Shown here one piece after another: positions 54,434 through 63,020 of a stretch of 64,000 bases of DNA. Origin of the DNA: JBBROS01 sp965260995 (GTDB lineage: Bacteria > Pseudomonadota > Alphaproteobacteria > Acetobacterales > Acetobacteraceae). A program made the position numbers and the translations under genes. Under the pieces are notes generated by a model. That model had not been told where the DNA came from, searched no databases, and worked only from the letters and a program-made list of their open reading frames with translations. The DNA lies in contig CBDHCD010000003.1 of the NCBI GenBank assembly GCA_965260995.1, positions 248,001-312,000 of the forward strand. Reading direction: 5' to 3'. Position 1 is the stretch's first letter, and every line of letters begins with the position of its first letter.

Positions 54434-54625
54434 ATGAGCGACACCTCTTCCAGCCGCGCCGAAGCCAAGCGCCGCCCCGGCCCGGCCCGTCCGAAAGTTC
54501 CTCCCTTCGCGCGCTACAAAGGCACGTCGGCTTGGCGGAAGGACCGCCGGCGCGTTCGCGCCTACGCCCGGTTCCTGGCCGAGGCGAAACTGAAGGGGCA
54601 AGGTCCGGGCGCACCCGGGGCCTGA
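54434..54625 (+). CDS. Small basic protein, hypothetical
   Basis: 63 aa, rich in Arg and Lys (PFARYKGTSAWRKDRRRVRA, then YARFLAEAKLK). No domain recognised. The ribosome site is weak. It is supported by its protein-like composition (disordered head, helical tail) and its isolated position. Could still be spurious. Confidence 0.45.
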   Translation: MSDTSSSRAEAKRRPGPARPKVPPFARYKGTSAWRKDRRRVRAYARFLAEAKLKGQGPGAPGA

Positions 54626-55200
54626 CGTCATCGGAGCGACTGCCGCTGAGCGGTTGGGCTCGGTGGCGGTTATCCTGAAGGGACTTGTTGCCGACTGACT
54701 CGGGAGGTGGCCGGTCGCGCCGTTGCGCGGTGGCAGGGAGTCGCCGCGCCGGACGATTGCTTTGCCTGCGAGTCGTTCGCGTCGTATGCGGTCGGGATCG
54801 GGGCATAATGACAGGCCGTCCTCACGAACGGGACGCCGTGGCTTCGGGCCGGGCGGCGACCTGATAGGCCGGCACGATCATTTCCGTGACGCCTACCCTG
54901 ACGCCGAGTGATTGGGCGCTCGTGCGTCCCGACGGCTATGTCGGAGCGATCATCGCCTCCAACGAAGTCACGGCGCTGGAGACCTAGCTCCGCGACGACG
55001 GCCTCGGCGCGAAAGGTGGCCATCATGGCTGCTTGCGAGCTTCGTTCAACGACCGGTCTCAGAGGCAAAAAACAATTTCCTGAACGGCGAAGAATGGGCC
55101 GGGCGCAGCCAGCGGCTCACAGTTGATGAACGCCCGCCTTCGATCATGAGCCGGTGTCGGCCGAACTGCTTTTTCCTGGCGAGACGCAGGGCGACGAACG
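54626..55200. other. 575-nt gap holding one decayed gene end
   Basis: No intact ORF is convincing. One stretch at 54886-55020 is a gene remnant (next entry). The rest shows no motif; a 132-codon reverse frame (54670-55068) has random-looking composition. Confidence 0.5.
54886..55020 (+). pseudogene. Remnant of FAD-dependent monooxygenase C-terminus
   Basis: Frame from GTG 54886 reads TLTPSDWALVRPDGYVGAII then ASNEVTALET, an in-frame TAG, and LRDDGLGA. LVRPDGYVG is the hallmark near the C-terminus of aromatic-ring FAD hydroxylases. The N-terminal 500 or so residues are gone. Probably left after a deletion. Confidence 0.55.
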
Positions 55201-55644
55201 TCAGGCCGGAGTGCGGTGGGGGGCGAGCCAGCCCATCGAGGCGTCGGGTTCGGCGTCGGTGCTGGGCAGATAGGGTTTGATGTCGAGCAGGGGGGTGCCG
55301 TCGAGGCAGTCGAGGTTGCGGATGGTGAGGCGGCCGCCCTCGATGCCGTGCAGGGTGACGACGGAGAGGCCGATGGGGTTGGGGCGGAGAGGGGCGCGGG
55401 TGGCGAAGATGCCTCTCGGGTGGGGGTCGAAGGGGGGTGTCAGGGTGAGGTCGCCAGGCTGGGGGCCGAGCCAGTAGAGCAGGATCAGGTGGGTGAAGCT
55501 GTCGAGGCTGCTGAGGCCGGGGTGATAAGCGCGGTCGAGTTCGGCGGCGCAATCGGGCGGAGGCTGGGGCTGGCGGCCGTTGCGGGGGCACTCGGCGATG
55601 GTGCGGAAAGGGGTGCGGAGGCGGCCGATGGGACGGAGGTTCAT
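55201..55644 (-). CDS. trmO: tRNA m6t6A methyltransferase TrmO-like (TsaA family)
   Basis: 147 aa. N6-methylation of t6A37 in tRNA-Thr by the family. Starts MNLRPIGRLRTPF; core RPNPIGLSVVTLHGIEG and DIKPYLPSTDAEPDASMGW. Its ATG overlaps the stop of the gamma-glutamyltransferase gene (ATGA), an unusual pairing. Confidence 0.87.
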   Translation of the reverse strand: MNLRPIGRLRTPFRTIAECPRNGRQPQPPPDCAAELDRAYHPGLSSLDSFTHLILLYWLGPQPGDLTLTPPFDPHPRGIFATRAPLRPNPIGLSVVTLHGIEGGRLTIRNLDCLDGTPLLDIKPYLPSTDAEPDASMGWLAPHRTPA

Positions 55645-57248
55645 GCCTCGGGGTCGTCTTGGGCGGCAACACCAGGATCGCCCTGGGCGATGGCGGCGGA
55701 CCAAGGGGACATGGCGTCGGTGATGCCGGCGCGCAGGCCACCCTGGTCGAGGATGAGGTTGGGGCAGGCGAAGTTGACGGGGAGGGTGGCGTGCTCGACC
55801 GCCTCGGTGGGGCCTTGGGCGTGAAGGGCGGCCAACACGTCCGGGGCAAGGCGTTGGTCGGCGTGGACGGTGTCGGGATCGCTGACGTCGATGCGGGGAT
55901 GATGGGCGGCGGCGGCCGGGTCCATGCCGAAGCCGGCGACGAAGGCGAGCATCTGGGTGACGGCGGCGAGGATGCGGCGGCCTCCAGAGGCGCCGGCGGC
56001 GAGTGTGGGGCGGCCCTGGCCATCGCGCAGGATGATCGGAAGCATGTTGGTGAGCGGGCGCTTGCCGGGGCCGACCGAGTTGGGTTGGCCGGGGCGGGGG
56101 TCGAACCACATGACGCCGTTGTTCATCAGCACTCCGGAACCGGGGAGGACGACGCGGCTGCCCATAGAGGAGAGGAGGGTGGTGGTCATGGCGACCATCG
56201 TGCCCTCGGCGTCGCAGACCGTGAGGTGGGAGGTGCAGCTTTCCGCGGCCTTCGGCTTGGCGTCGCCGAGGCCGGTGAGGCGTTCGGCGTAGGCGGTGCG
56301 GAGGGCCTGGGCGAGGGCGGCGAACCAGGGGGCGTCGGGGGCGGTGGGCCGGCCGTGGGGCATGAGGTCGAGCACGCGGGCCAGGGTGGGGCCGGCGGTG
56401 AGGCCGCCGGGGAGTTGCACCGTCCGGCCGGCGAAGGGGGCGTCGAGGCAGTCGCGGACGTGGGCCTGGCAGCGGAGCAGGTCGTCGGCATCGAGCACGC
56501 CGCCGCCGTCGGCGGTGTCCTTGACGATCGAGCGGGCGACGTCGCCCTCGTAGAAGGCGCGGAGGCCGTGGCGGGCGAGGTGGTCGAGGGTGTCGGCGAG
56601 GTTGCCGAGGGGAAAGTAGCCGGGGCGGCCTTGGTATGGAGCGATCGGGGGGAGGCCGCCGGGGAGGTAGATGCGGGCGCTCTCCTCATAGCGGCGAAGG
56701 AGGGCGGCGGCGTTGGCGACCTTGAGGGTGGTGAACCAGTCCTGGGGCAGGCCACGCCGGGCGAGGGCGATGGCGGGGGCCATCAGCTCGCTGAGCGGGA
56801 GGCTGCCGAAGCGGCCGTGCATGTGGGCGTAGCCGGCGGTGGCCGACGGCACGGCGAAGCTGAGCGGGCCGTGGATGTTGGCGTCACCCTCGACCTCGGG
56901 CCAGGCGAACAGGTCCTGGGCGACCCGGCCGGTAAGCTTGAAGCAGTCGGCACGGAGGTTGGCGGGCGCGCGGGGGCCGAAGTCCACCACCTCGGCGCGG
57001 GGCTGGCCGGCGCGGTGAACGAGGGCGAAGCCGATGCCGCCCAGGCCGCTGTTCCAGGGTTCTGTGGCAGCGAGCGAGAGGGCTGTGGCGACTGCGGCGT
57101 CGACGGCGTTGCCGCCAGCATCGAGGATGGCGACCCCGGCCAGGGCGGCGTCGCGGGATTGGGCGGCGACCATGCCGCAGCGGCCGGTGGCGGCGGGCTT
57201 AGTGATCTGCCAGTGCTGGGTCAGGTGCTCGGGGGGCGTGTAGGGCAT
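55641..57248 (-). CDS. Gamma-glutamyltransferase family protein
   Basis: 535-aa Ntn-hydrolase that splits itself at a catalytic Thr, here in SCTSHLTVCDAEG, to two subunits. Other blocks: NAVDAAVATALSLAATEPW and the PLTNMLPIILRDGQG small-subunit region. No signal peptide, suggesting a cytoplasmic enzyme on gamma-glutamyl amides. Overlaps trmO. Close to the amidase-M20 pair, so the region may handle glutamyl or amide compounds. Confidence 0.88.
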   Translation of the reverse strand: MPYTPPEHLTQHWQITKPAATGRCGMVAAQSRDAALAGVAILDAGGNAVDAAVATALSLAATEPWNSGLGGIGFALVHRAGQPRAEVVDFGPRAPANLRADCFKLTGRVAQDLFAWPEVEGDANIHGPLSFAVPSATAGYAHMHGRFGSLPLSELMAPAIALARRGLPQDWFTTLKVANAAALLRRYEESARIYLPGGLPPIAPYQGRPGYFPLGNLADTLDHLARHGLRAFYEGDVARSIVKDTADGGGVLDADDLLRCQAHVRDCLDAPFAGRTVQLPGGLTAGPTLARVLDLMPHGRPTAPDAPWFAALAQALRTAYAERLTGLGDAKPKAAESCTSHLTVCDAEGTMVAMTTTLLSSMGSRVVLPGSGVLMNNGVMWFDPRPGQPNSVGPGKRPLTNMLPIILRDGQGRPTLAAGASGGRRILAAVTQMLAFVAGFGMDPAAAAHHPRIDVSDPDTVHADQRLAPDVLAALHAQGPTEAVEHATLPVNFACPNLILDQGGLRAGITDAMSPWSAAIAQGDPGVAAQDDPEA

Positions 57249-57274
57249 GGGAGCCTCCGGATCTCGAGTGGATG

Positions 57275-58483
57275 TTAGGGAGCGGGCGGGGTCCAGGCTA
57301 TGCCGGACTCGCGCGCATGGGCGGGGAGCGGGCCCGGGGGGCCATCCGGCGCCGTCGTTGCGAGGCGTTCCGCTTCCGCGGCTGCCAGGAACAGATGGTA
57401 GGGAGTGCTGCCGGGCAGGTCGGTCATGGTGGGGACGCCATCGCGCGTCAGAGTCTCGTGCCAGCCTGGCCGATCGTGCCTGATGAAGTCGCGAAGCAGT
57501 TGGGTGGCGAGGCGGCCGGCGTCGGCGCGGCGGTCGTGTCCTGCCTCGGTCATGGCGACGCAGGCCTTGATCGCCTCGGTCACCGGCCAGATGCGGCGCG
57601 TGTTCTGCATCGGTGCGCCGCCGGGGGCGACCTGGTCGTGGATGCCGCCGTGCTCGCCGTCAACACCGTGGCGCAGGGCGAAGCGGAACAGGGCATCGGC
57701 TTCGGTTGCCACGGCCTGCGCGCCGCCTCGCCGAGCATATTGGTGCAGCAGCCACACCCACTCGAACTGATGGCCCGGCTCGACGATGCCGCCGTGTTCG
57801 GGGTGCGGCTGCCAATCCGCGCCGAAGAACTCTTGCAGCGTGCCGGAGGCGGGATGATACAGCCGCCGCCGGAACAGCTCGACCAGCGAGTCCGCTTCGG
57901 CCAGCCAACGTGAATCGCCCGAGGCGTCGTGCAGGGCCAGCGCCGCTTCGAGCAGGTGCATGTGCGGGTTCTGACGCAGGGGGCCGGGGATGGGCGCCCA
58001 ATGCCGCGACGCCGCGGCGTGGAAGCCGCCCACCGGAAGGGCCATGCGGTCGTGCAGCAGATCCATCGTGCGGGTCGCGTGGCCCAGCGCGCCTGGCGCC
58101 GCGAAGGCGCGGTGCAGCCAGGCGAGGGCGAACAGCAAGAAGGCGTGAGCGTAGAGGTCCTTGCCCGGGTCGAGCGCGTCCCCCGCGGGCGTGACGGAGA
58201 AATACCAACCGCCGTGGCGGTGGTCGCGATAGGAGCGGAGCAGGAAATCGTAGCCGCGCTCCGCCGCCCGCTGGCCGCTCCGGTCGCCGAGCAGCGCCGC
58301 GTGGGACAGCACGTAGAGCTGGCGCGCCTGCACCATCAACCGTTTGCGCCCGGTGGCGACCAGGGCTGACGACTGGTCGAGACGCTCGTGGAAGCCGCCT
58401 TGCACGAGGTCGGCGAAGCGGTCGCGGCTGAGGGGCAGCAGAGTGCCCCGCGCGAAACGAGAAAGCAGTGGGATTGGATTCAT
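57275..58483 (-). CDS. AGE-family epimerase/isomerase
   Basis: 402 aa. (alpha/alpha)6-barrel enzyme of the N-acylglucosamine 2-epimerase / mannose isomerase group. Motifs: SRDRFADLVQGGFHERLDQ, ARQLYVLSHAA, RQNPHMHLLEAALAL and IVEPGHQFEWVWLL with candidate catalytic histidines. The ATG at 58483 is chosen over 58504. It stops 26 nt before the gamma-glutamyltransferase start. Confidence 0.87.
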   Translation of the reverse strand: MNPIPLLSRFARGTLLPLSRDRFADLVQGGFHERLDQSSALVATGRKRLMVQARQLYVLSHAALLGDRSGQRAAERGYDFLLRSYRDHRHGGWYFSVTPAGDALDPGKDLYAHAFLLFALAWLHRAFAAPGALGHATRTMDLLHDRMALPVGGFHAAASRHWAPIPGPLRQNPHMHLLEAALALHDASGDSRWLAEADSLVELFRRRLYHPASGTLQEFFGADWQPHPEHGGIVEPGHQFEWVWLLHQYARRGGAQAVATEADALFRFALRHGVDGEHGGIHDQVAPGGAPMQNTRRIWPVTEAIKACVAMTEAGHDRRADAGRLATQLLRDFIRHDRPGWHETLTRDGVPTMTDLPGSTPYHLFLAAAEAERLATTAPDGPPGPLPAHARESGIAWTPPAP

Positions 58484-58605
58484 CGTCGGGCGGAAGCGTA
58501 GCACAGCTTGGTCTGATCACCGGTGGTTGCCGGTTCGGGCCAGAAGGCCATGTGCGTTCCAGGACAGTTTCACTTCAGTTAAGGTCGTTTCAGCCTGTGT
58601 TCCAC

Positions 58606-58661
58606 GCGGTTCCTCAGCTTGATCGAACGTGGAAGTGCGTCCGATCAAGCTGAGGAACCGC
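58606..58661. repeat. 20-bp perfect inverted repeat
   Basis: GCGGTTCCTCAGCTTGATCG (58606-58625) and its exact complement at 58642-58661 flank a 16-nt spacer; TCTAG follows. It lies upstream of the small membrane-protein pair. Very strong hairpin on either strand. Shares the GCGGTTCC core with 54272-54296. Confidence 0.8.
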
Positions 58662-58681
58662 TCTAGCGTGAGGAGAGCCGC

Positions 58682-58825
58682 ATGTTCAGGTTGCTGTCGC
58701 GTCCCGGTTTGCTGACCGGGCTGGTGGTTTCGGCATCAGTGGTGAGCGGCGTGGCGTTCGGGGCGGCGGTGGTGTCGTCGGCGCTGGCCGTGCGCTTCGC
58801 GCTGCGGACGATCAGGGGGCGTTGA
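58682..58825 (+). CDS. 47-aa single-helix membrane protein
   Basis: Starts MFRLLSRPGLLTG and is mostly one hydrophobic helix (LVVSASVVSGVAFGAAVVSS) with an Arg-rich C-terminal tail. GAGGAGAG lies 5 nt upstream, a strong ribosome site. Its stop overlaps the ATG of the next gene as TGATG. Too short to place in a family; no transcription data. Confidence 0.6.
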   Translation: MFRLLSRPGLLTGLVVSASVVSGVAFGAAVVSSALAVRFALRTIRGR

Positions 58826-58956
58826 TGGCGCTGCTGTACCTGCCGTTGCTGGCGATCATCCATTTCAGCTCGGGCAGCCTGCTGGGCGGGCTGGTGATGC
58901 TGTCGATCAAGGCGTTGCGCGACATGCGCCGGGAGGACCGAGCCGGCGGGGCATAG
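58825..58956 (+). CDS. 43-aa membrane protein
   Basis: Starts MALLYLPLLAIIHFSSGSLL and continues GGLVMLSIKALRDMRRED: one or two helices and a charged tail. Translationally coupled to the preceding small gene through TGATG. The arrangement suggests two subunits of one small membrane complex, or a toxin-like peptide pair. Confidence 0.55.
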   Translation: MALLYLPLLAIIHFSSGSLLGGLVMLSIKALRDMRREDRAGGA

Positions 58957-59082
58957 GATGTAATGGGCTGATCGGTCCAGGCGGCGGACAGTTCTTTACG
59001 GCATCGAAGGCGCATTGTTGTTCGAGGACGATGAACTGCCATGAAAGTCCGGAGCCCGGCAAGGCACCGGGCTCCTGGACAG

Positions 59083-59406
59083 TCACTCCGTGGTGTTCGA
59101 TGCTTCTGTAAGGGCCTCGCCGAGGCGCTTGATCTTCTCGGCGCTCTTGCTGTCGGCCCGGCCAGCGATGGTGACAGTTTCCTTGCCGAGCTTGGCGACA
59201 AGCTTTTTCACGGCCTCACCATCGATTTCCTTGGCGTGCAGGTGCTTCTTAAGGCTTTCAAGGTCTTTGATAATAGTTTTGGTGCCGCTGACTTCGACCT
59301 TCTCCAGGGTGGCTTCCCAGCCCTCGATGTTCTTGACGGCGGCGCTGATGGTGAAGCCCTTCACACCGTCCTTGATGTGTTTGATGGTGGCGTCGAACTG
59401 CGGCAT
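59083..59406 (-). CDS. Hypothetical lysine-rich protein
   Basis: 107 aa, soluble. MPQFDATIKHIKDGVKGFTI at the start, then alternating Lys/Glu helices (LESLKKHLHAKEIDG, AVKKLVAKLGKE). No known domain seen. AGGAG precedes the ATG. Located just downstream of the sugar ABC operon; transcription may continue from it. Confidence 0.7.
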   Translation of the reverse strand: MPQFDATIKHIKDGVKGFTISAAVKNIEGWEATLEKVEVSGTKTIIKDLESLKKHLHAKEIDGEAVKKLVAKLGKETVTIAGRADSKSAEKIKRLGEALTEASNTTE

Positions 59407-59531
59407 CGGATGCTCCTGGACAGCGGCGCGGGACCGCGCCGGTGCAGGAGAAAAGTTCTGCCGGGCAGGCGGTTCCGCGCACGATGTCGTTGGCTGGAAA
59501 AGATCAAGCGGGACGACGCCGTCCCCGCCGG

Positions 59532-60440
59532 TCAGCCCTTGGTGGCGCCGGCAGTCAGCCCGGCGATGTAGTAGTCCATCAGGAAGGCGTAGATCAGCAC
59601 CGGAGGTGCGGCTGCCATGAGGCTGCCGGCCATGATTTTGCCCCACTGGAACACGTCGGCGCGGATCAGGTCGCTGACGATGCCGACGGTCAGCACCATC
59701 TGGTCGGAACTGTAGAGATACGCCATCGGGTAAAGGAACGTGCCCCACCCCACGGTGAAGGCGAAGATGGTGGCGGCGATGATGCCCGGCATGGCAACGG
59801 GGATGAAGATCTTGAACAGCATCTGCATCCACGACGCCCCGTCGATCAGCGCCGCCTCGTCGAGTTCCTTGGGGATGGAAGCGAAGTAGCCGATCATGAT
59901 CCAGGTGCAGAACGGCACCGAGAGGGTGAGGTAAAGCGGCACCATCGCCCAGGCGTTGTTGGTCAGGCCGAAGAAGGCAACGATCTGGAACAATGGGATG
60001 AACAGCAGGCTTTCGGGCACGAGATAGGTGAGGAAGATGCCGGTGGCGAGCACGCCGCTGCCCCAGAACTTGAGCCGGGCGAGGCTGAAGGCGGCGAGCA
60101 CTGAGATGCACATGGTCACGACAACCAGGGTGCCGGTGACCTTGATCGAGTTCCAGAAGAAGCCGAGGAAGTTGGCGTTGCTCAGCAGCTCCGAGTAGTT
60201 GCTGAGGGTAGGGTGCTGGACGAGCCACGGATTGCCGGCCTGGTTCGAGACCTCGGCCGAGTCCTTCAGGCTGGTGATCAGCATGTGGAACGGCGGGATC
60301 AGGAAGAAGACGACGAAGACGCTGAGGGCGGCGTAGCTGCCCCACAGCGCCCAGCGGCGGTTGCGTTCGATCTGGCCGAGATGGCGGCGTGCCTTGGGGC
60401 GGGCGGCCGGAGCGGCCCCGGCCTGGACAACGGCGCTCAT
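59532..60440 (-). CDS. Carbohydrate ABC transporter permease (MalG/UgpE type)
   Basis: 302-aa inner-membrane protein with six helices and the EAA loop ELDEAALIDGASWMQMLFKI. The ATG at 60440 has no ribosome site of its own. It overlaps (ATGA) the stop of a 17-codon ORF that begins at the stop of the preceding permease gene. Translation is probably coupled through that ORF. Confidence 0.9.
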   Translation of the reverse strand: MSAVVQAGAAPAARPKARRHLGQIERNRRWALWGSYAALSVFVVFFLIPPFHMLITSLKDSAEVSNQAGNPWLVQHPTLSNYSELLSNANFLGFFWNSIKVTGTLVVVTMCISVLAAFSLARLKFWGSGVLATGIFLTYLVPESLLFIPLFQIVAFFGLTNNAWAMVPLYLTLSVPFCTWIMIGYFASIPKELDEAALIDGASWMQMLFKIFIPVAMPGIIAATIFAFTVGWGTFLYPMAYLYSSDQMVLTVGIVSDLIRADVFQWGKIMAGSLMAAAPPVLIYAFLMDYYIAGLTAGATKG

Positions 60441-60490
60441 GCGCGGACGGCCGAGCGCGGCGGCGCGGCGGGTGCGGTCGTCGGCATCAT
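60437..60490 (-). CDS. 17-codon coupling ORF between permease genes
   Basis: MMPTTAPAAPPRSAVRA. Its ATG overlaps the stop of the upstream permease (ATGA) and AGGAGA lies 6 nt before; its TGA overlaps the downstream permease ATG (ATGA). A relay that carries ribosomes between two genes, or the vestige of a frameshifted N-terminus. Confidence 0.55.
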   Translation of the reverse strand: MMPTTAPAAPPRSAVRA

Positions 60491-61434
60491 AGGGTCTCCT
60501 TGGAACGCTCGGTGACGCCGCGCAGGACGAAGAAGGCGAAGATCGCCAAGATCGGGAACATGAACAGGCTGACAGACGCGCCGAGCGGGATGTCGCCCGA
60601 CTGGATGCCAACCTGGAAGGCGTAGGTGGCGAATAGGTGGGTTTGATCCTGCGGACCGCCGTTGGTCAGGATGCGGACGATGTCGAAATTGGCGAAGGTG
60701 ATGATCAGGCTGAACAGCACCGTGATGGAGATGATGTTGCGCATCATCGGCAACGTCACGTGCCACAGCTTCTGCCAGAACCCGGCCCCGTCAATGCTGG
60801 CCGCCTCGTAAAGCTGCTCCGGCACCGATTTCAGGGCGGCCAAGTACATAATGAGGAAGAACGGCGCGCCGTACCAGATGTTGACCAGGATGACGGAGAA
60901 GCGCGCCCACCAAGTTGAGCCGAGCCAGGGGATGGAGGGGCCACCGAGGGCGTTGATAACCCAGTTGAAGGCGGAATAGGACGGGTCGAACAGCCACCAC
61001 CAGCCCAGGGTGGACATCGCCAGCGGCACCACCCAAGGGACGAGCAGAAGGCCGCGCCAGATGCGCTGGCGGCCGCTCGGGATGTTGTTCATCAAGTGGG
61101 CGAGGACGAAGCCGATCAGGGCTTTGACGATGACGGCGGTGACGGCGAAGAACACGCTCTGGAAGATAACCATCTGGAAGGTCGGTCGGCTCAACAGGAA
61201 AGTGAAGTTGTTGAGGCCGACGAACTGGGTCATCCGTTTGTTCAGCATGGACAGGTAGATGGCGTAGATGCCGGGGTAGAGCACCAAGCTGGCGATGACG
61301 GCGATCAGCGGCAGGCACATCAGGACGGCGATGGTGGAGCGGCGCTGGCTGAAGCGTTTCAGGCTGCCGGACTTGCGCCGAGGGACGGTTCGGCGTCCCG
61401 GCATTCCAGCGACGAGGGTCGATCCGTCGGCCAT
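60487..61434 (-). CDS. Carbohydrate ABC transporter permease (MalF/UgpA type)
   Basis: 315 aa with a basic head (RRTVPRRKSGSLKRFSQRR) then six helices and EAA loop EQLYEAASIDGAGFWQKLWH. GGGGAG precedes the ATG at 61434. Second gene of a binding protein-permease-permease operon. No ATPase gene follows within the window. Confidence 0.92.
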   Translation of the reverse strand: MADGSTLVAGMPGRRTVPRRKSGSLKRFSQRRSTIAVLMCLPLIAVIASLVLYPGIYAIYLSMLNKRMTQFVGLNNFTFLLSRPTFQMVIFQSVFFAVTAVIVKALIGFVLAHLMNNIPSGRQRIWRGLLLVPWVVPLAMSTLGWWWLFDPSYSAFNWVINALGGPSIPWLGSTWWARFSVILVNIWYGAPFFLIMYLAALKSVPEQLYEAASIDGAGFWQKLWHVTLPMMRNIISITVLFSLIITFANFDIVRILTNGGPQDQTHLFATYAFQVGIQSGDIPLGASVSLFMFPILAIFAFFVLRGVTERSKETL

Positions 61435-61487
61435 GTAAGTGCTCCCCGTAGGCCGGGCGCGTTGGCGCGCCCGGCGGGTCGTCGTGG

Positions 61488-62843
61488 TTAGCGGCTGAAG
61501 CCTTCGAGTTCGCCTTCGGCCCAGGCGATGGTCTGGTCGATGGTCTGGCCGCCCTGGGTGCAACGGGCCATCATCTTGGTCATGGTGGCCTGGTTGTAGA
61601 TCTGCACCGCGATCTCAGGCGGGGCAGGGAAGGCGGCGATGGAGGCGGTGGCGTGGTGGACCGGCTTCAGCGGGTAGTTGGAGACGACGCCCTTGGGAGG
61701 CGCTTCGTTCTGCCAGACGGCGAAGTCGTACATGCTGTCGAAGGGCGGCAGGTCATAGCCGTGGCTGACGTTGCACAGCTTCTCGGCCTGCTCACGCTCG
61801 CTGAGCCACTCGATCAGTTCCTTGGCGGCGGTCTTGTTCTGGCCGAAGTTCCACGCGCCCCAGAAGTAGGGAAGGTAAGGGTAGAAGCGGCCCTTCGCGC
61901 CGATCGGGGAGGGATGGTACCAGCACTCCTTGGCGACGTCGGGGGCGTCGCGGACGGCGACGGCCCAGGCGGAAGGCGGGTTGAGGATGAGCGCGCTCTT
62001 GCCGGAGATGAGTGCCCGGTTGTTGGAGGCATCGTCCCAGCTGAACACGTCGCCGGGCAGGTGCGGGATCAGCTTCTTGCTGTATTCGAGCACCTGTTTG
62101 ACCTGGTCGGACTTGACGGTGATGTTGCCCTTGGCGTCCACGAGTTCGGCGCCGAAGCCGGCGAACAGGCCGCCGACCCAGTCGACGGCGTCGGTGAACT
62201 GGCCGAGCGGCAGGCCGAACGGCATTCCGGCCTTGTTGCACTTCTCGGCTGCGCTCAGGAAGGCGTCCCAGTTCCACTTGTCGTAGTCGGGACCCATCTC
62301 GCCGGTGGCCGGGAACGACTTTTGCAGGTCCATGCCGACGTGCTCTTTGAACACGTCCATGCGGGACACGCAGTTCTTGCCTTGGGAGCCGCTGATGGAC
62401 GGCATCGCCTTGTAGGAGCCTTTGACGTTGCAAAGGTATTCGACGACCTGGTTGAGCTTGCCGTACTTGGCGGAGAGGCGCTTGACCACGTCGTCCATCG
62501 GCTCGAGCTGGTCGGCGTTGTTGCGGACCTCCCAGGTGGGATAGGCGAGGATATCGTGGCCGGAGCGGGCCTGGCGCTCGGCGGCGATGGTGAGCAGGTT
62601 CTTGTTGCCGACCGAAGTGATGAAGTCGATCGAGACCTCAACCTTGTTCTTCTCGCCCCATTGGTTGACGAGCTGGCGCATGACGTCGTTGGCGCCGGGC
62701 ACCCAATGGTCCCACAGCCCGGCGGTGAGGCGGCCGGCGGCGGCGGCGGTGCGGACGTGCACGAGCGGCAGGGCCGCCGCGGCCGCGCCGAGCTTGAGGG
62801 CGTTGCGGCGCGAGGTGGTGGGCTTGTTGGGGATGTCGGTCAT
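61488..62843 (-). CDS. Carbohydrate ABC transporter substrate-binding protein, Tat-exported
   Basis: 451 aa. The Tat-like signal SRRNALKLGAAAAALPLVHV indicates export folded. Family-1 extracellular binding protein: AGLWDHWVPGANDVMRQLVN, later PFGLPLGQFTDAVDW and ALISGKSALILNPPSAWAV. GGGAG supports the ATG at 62843. Ligand: a sugar or polyol, not decided. Followed by two permeases. Confidence 0.92.
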   Translation of the reverse strand: MTDIPNKPTTSRRNALKLGAAAAALPLVHVRTAAAAGRLTAGLWDHWVPGANDVMRQLVNQWGEKNKVEVSIDFITSVGNKNLLTIAAERQARSGHDILAYPTWEVRNNADQLEPMDDVVKRLSAKYGKLNQVVEYLCNVKGSYKAMPSISGSQGKNCVSRMDVFKEHVGMDLQKSFPATGEMGPDYDKWNWDAFLSAAEKCNKAGMPFGLPLGQFTDAVDWVGGLFAGFGAELVDAKGNITVKSDQVKQVLEYSKKLIPHLPGDVFSWDDASNNRALISGKSALILNPPSAWAVAVRDAPDVAKECWYHPSPIGAKGRFYPYLPYFWGAWNFGQNKTAAKELIEWLSEREQAEKLCNVSHGYDLPPFDSMYDFAVWQNEAPPKGVVSNYPLKPVHHATASIAAFPAPPEIAVQIYNQATMTKMMARCTQGGQTIDQTIAWAEGELEGFSR

Positions 62844-63020
62844 CAAGCAGTCTCCCATCGCGGCCCGTTGTCCGGGCGGCTTGCTCATAGCTTTGTTCAG
62901 GACATGGCAGCATTGCACGGCGAGGTGGCATCTGCAAAATGAATCGGCGCGCGGTGGTCAGGGCGGGAGCGAGCGGGTTTACTGACGATGAGGCCCGTCC
63001 ATTGATGAAAGTGCTCGCCG

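Noticed and set aside
54670..55068. 132-codon reverse ORF in the gap before trmO
   Set aside because: Random composition, no ribosome site; overlaps the FAD-enzyme remnant.
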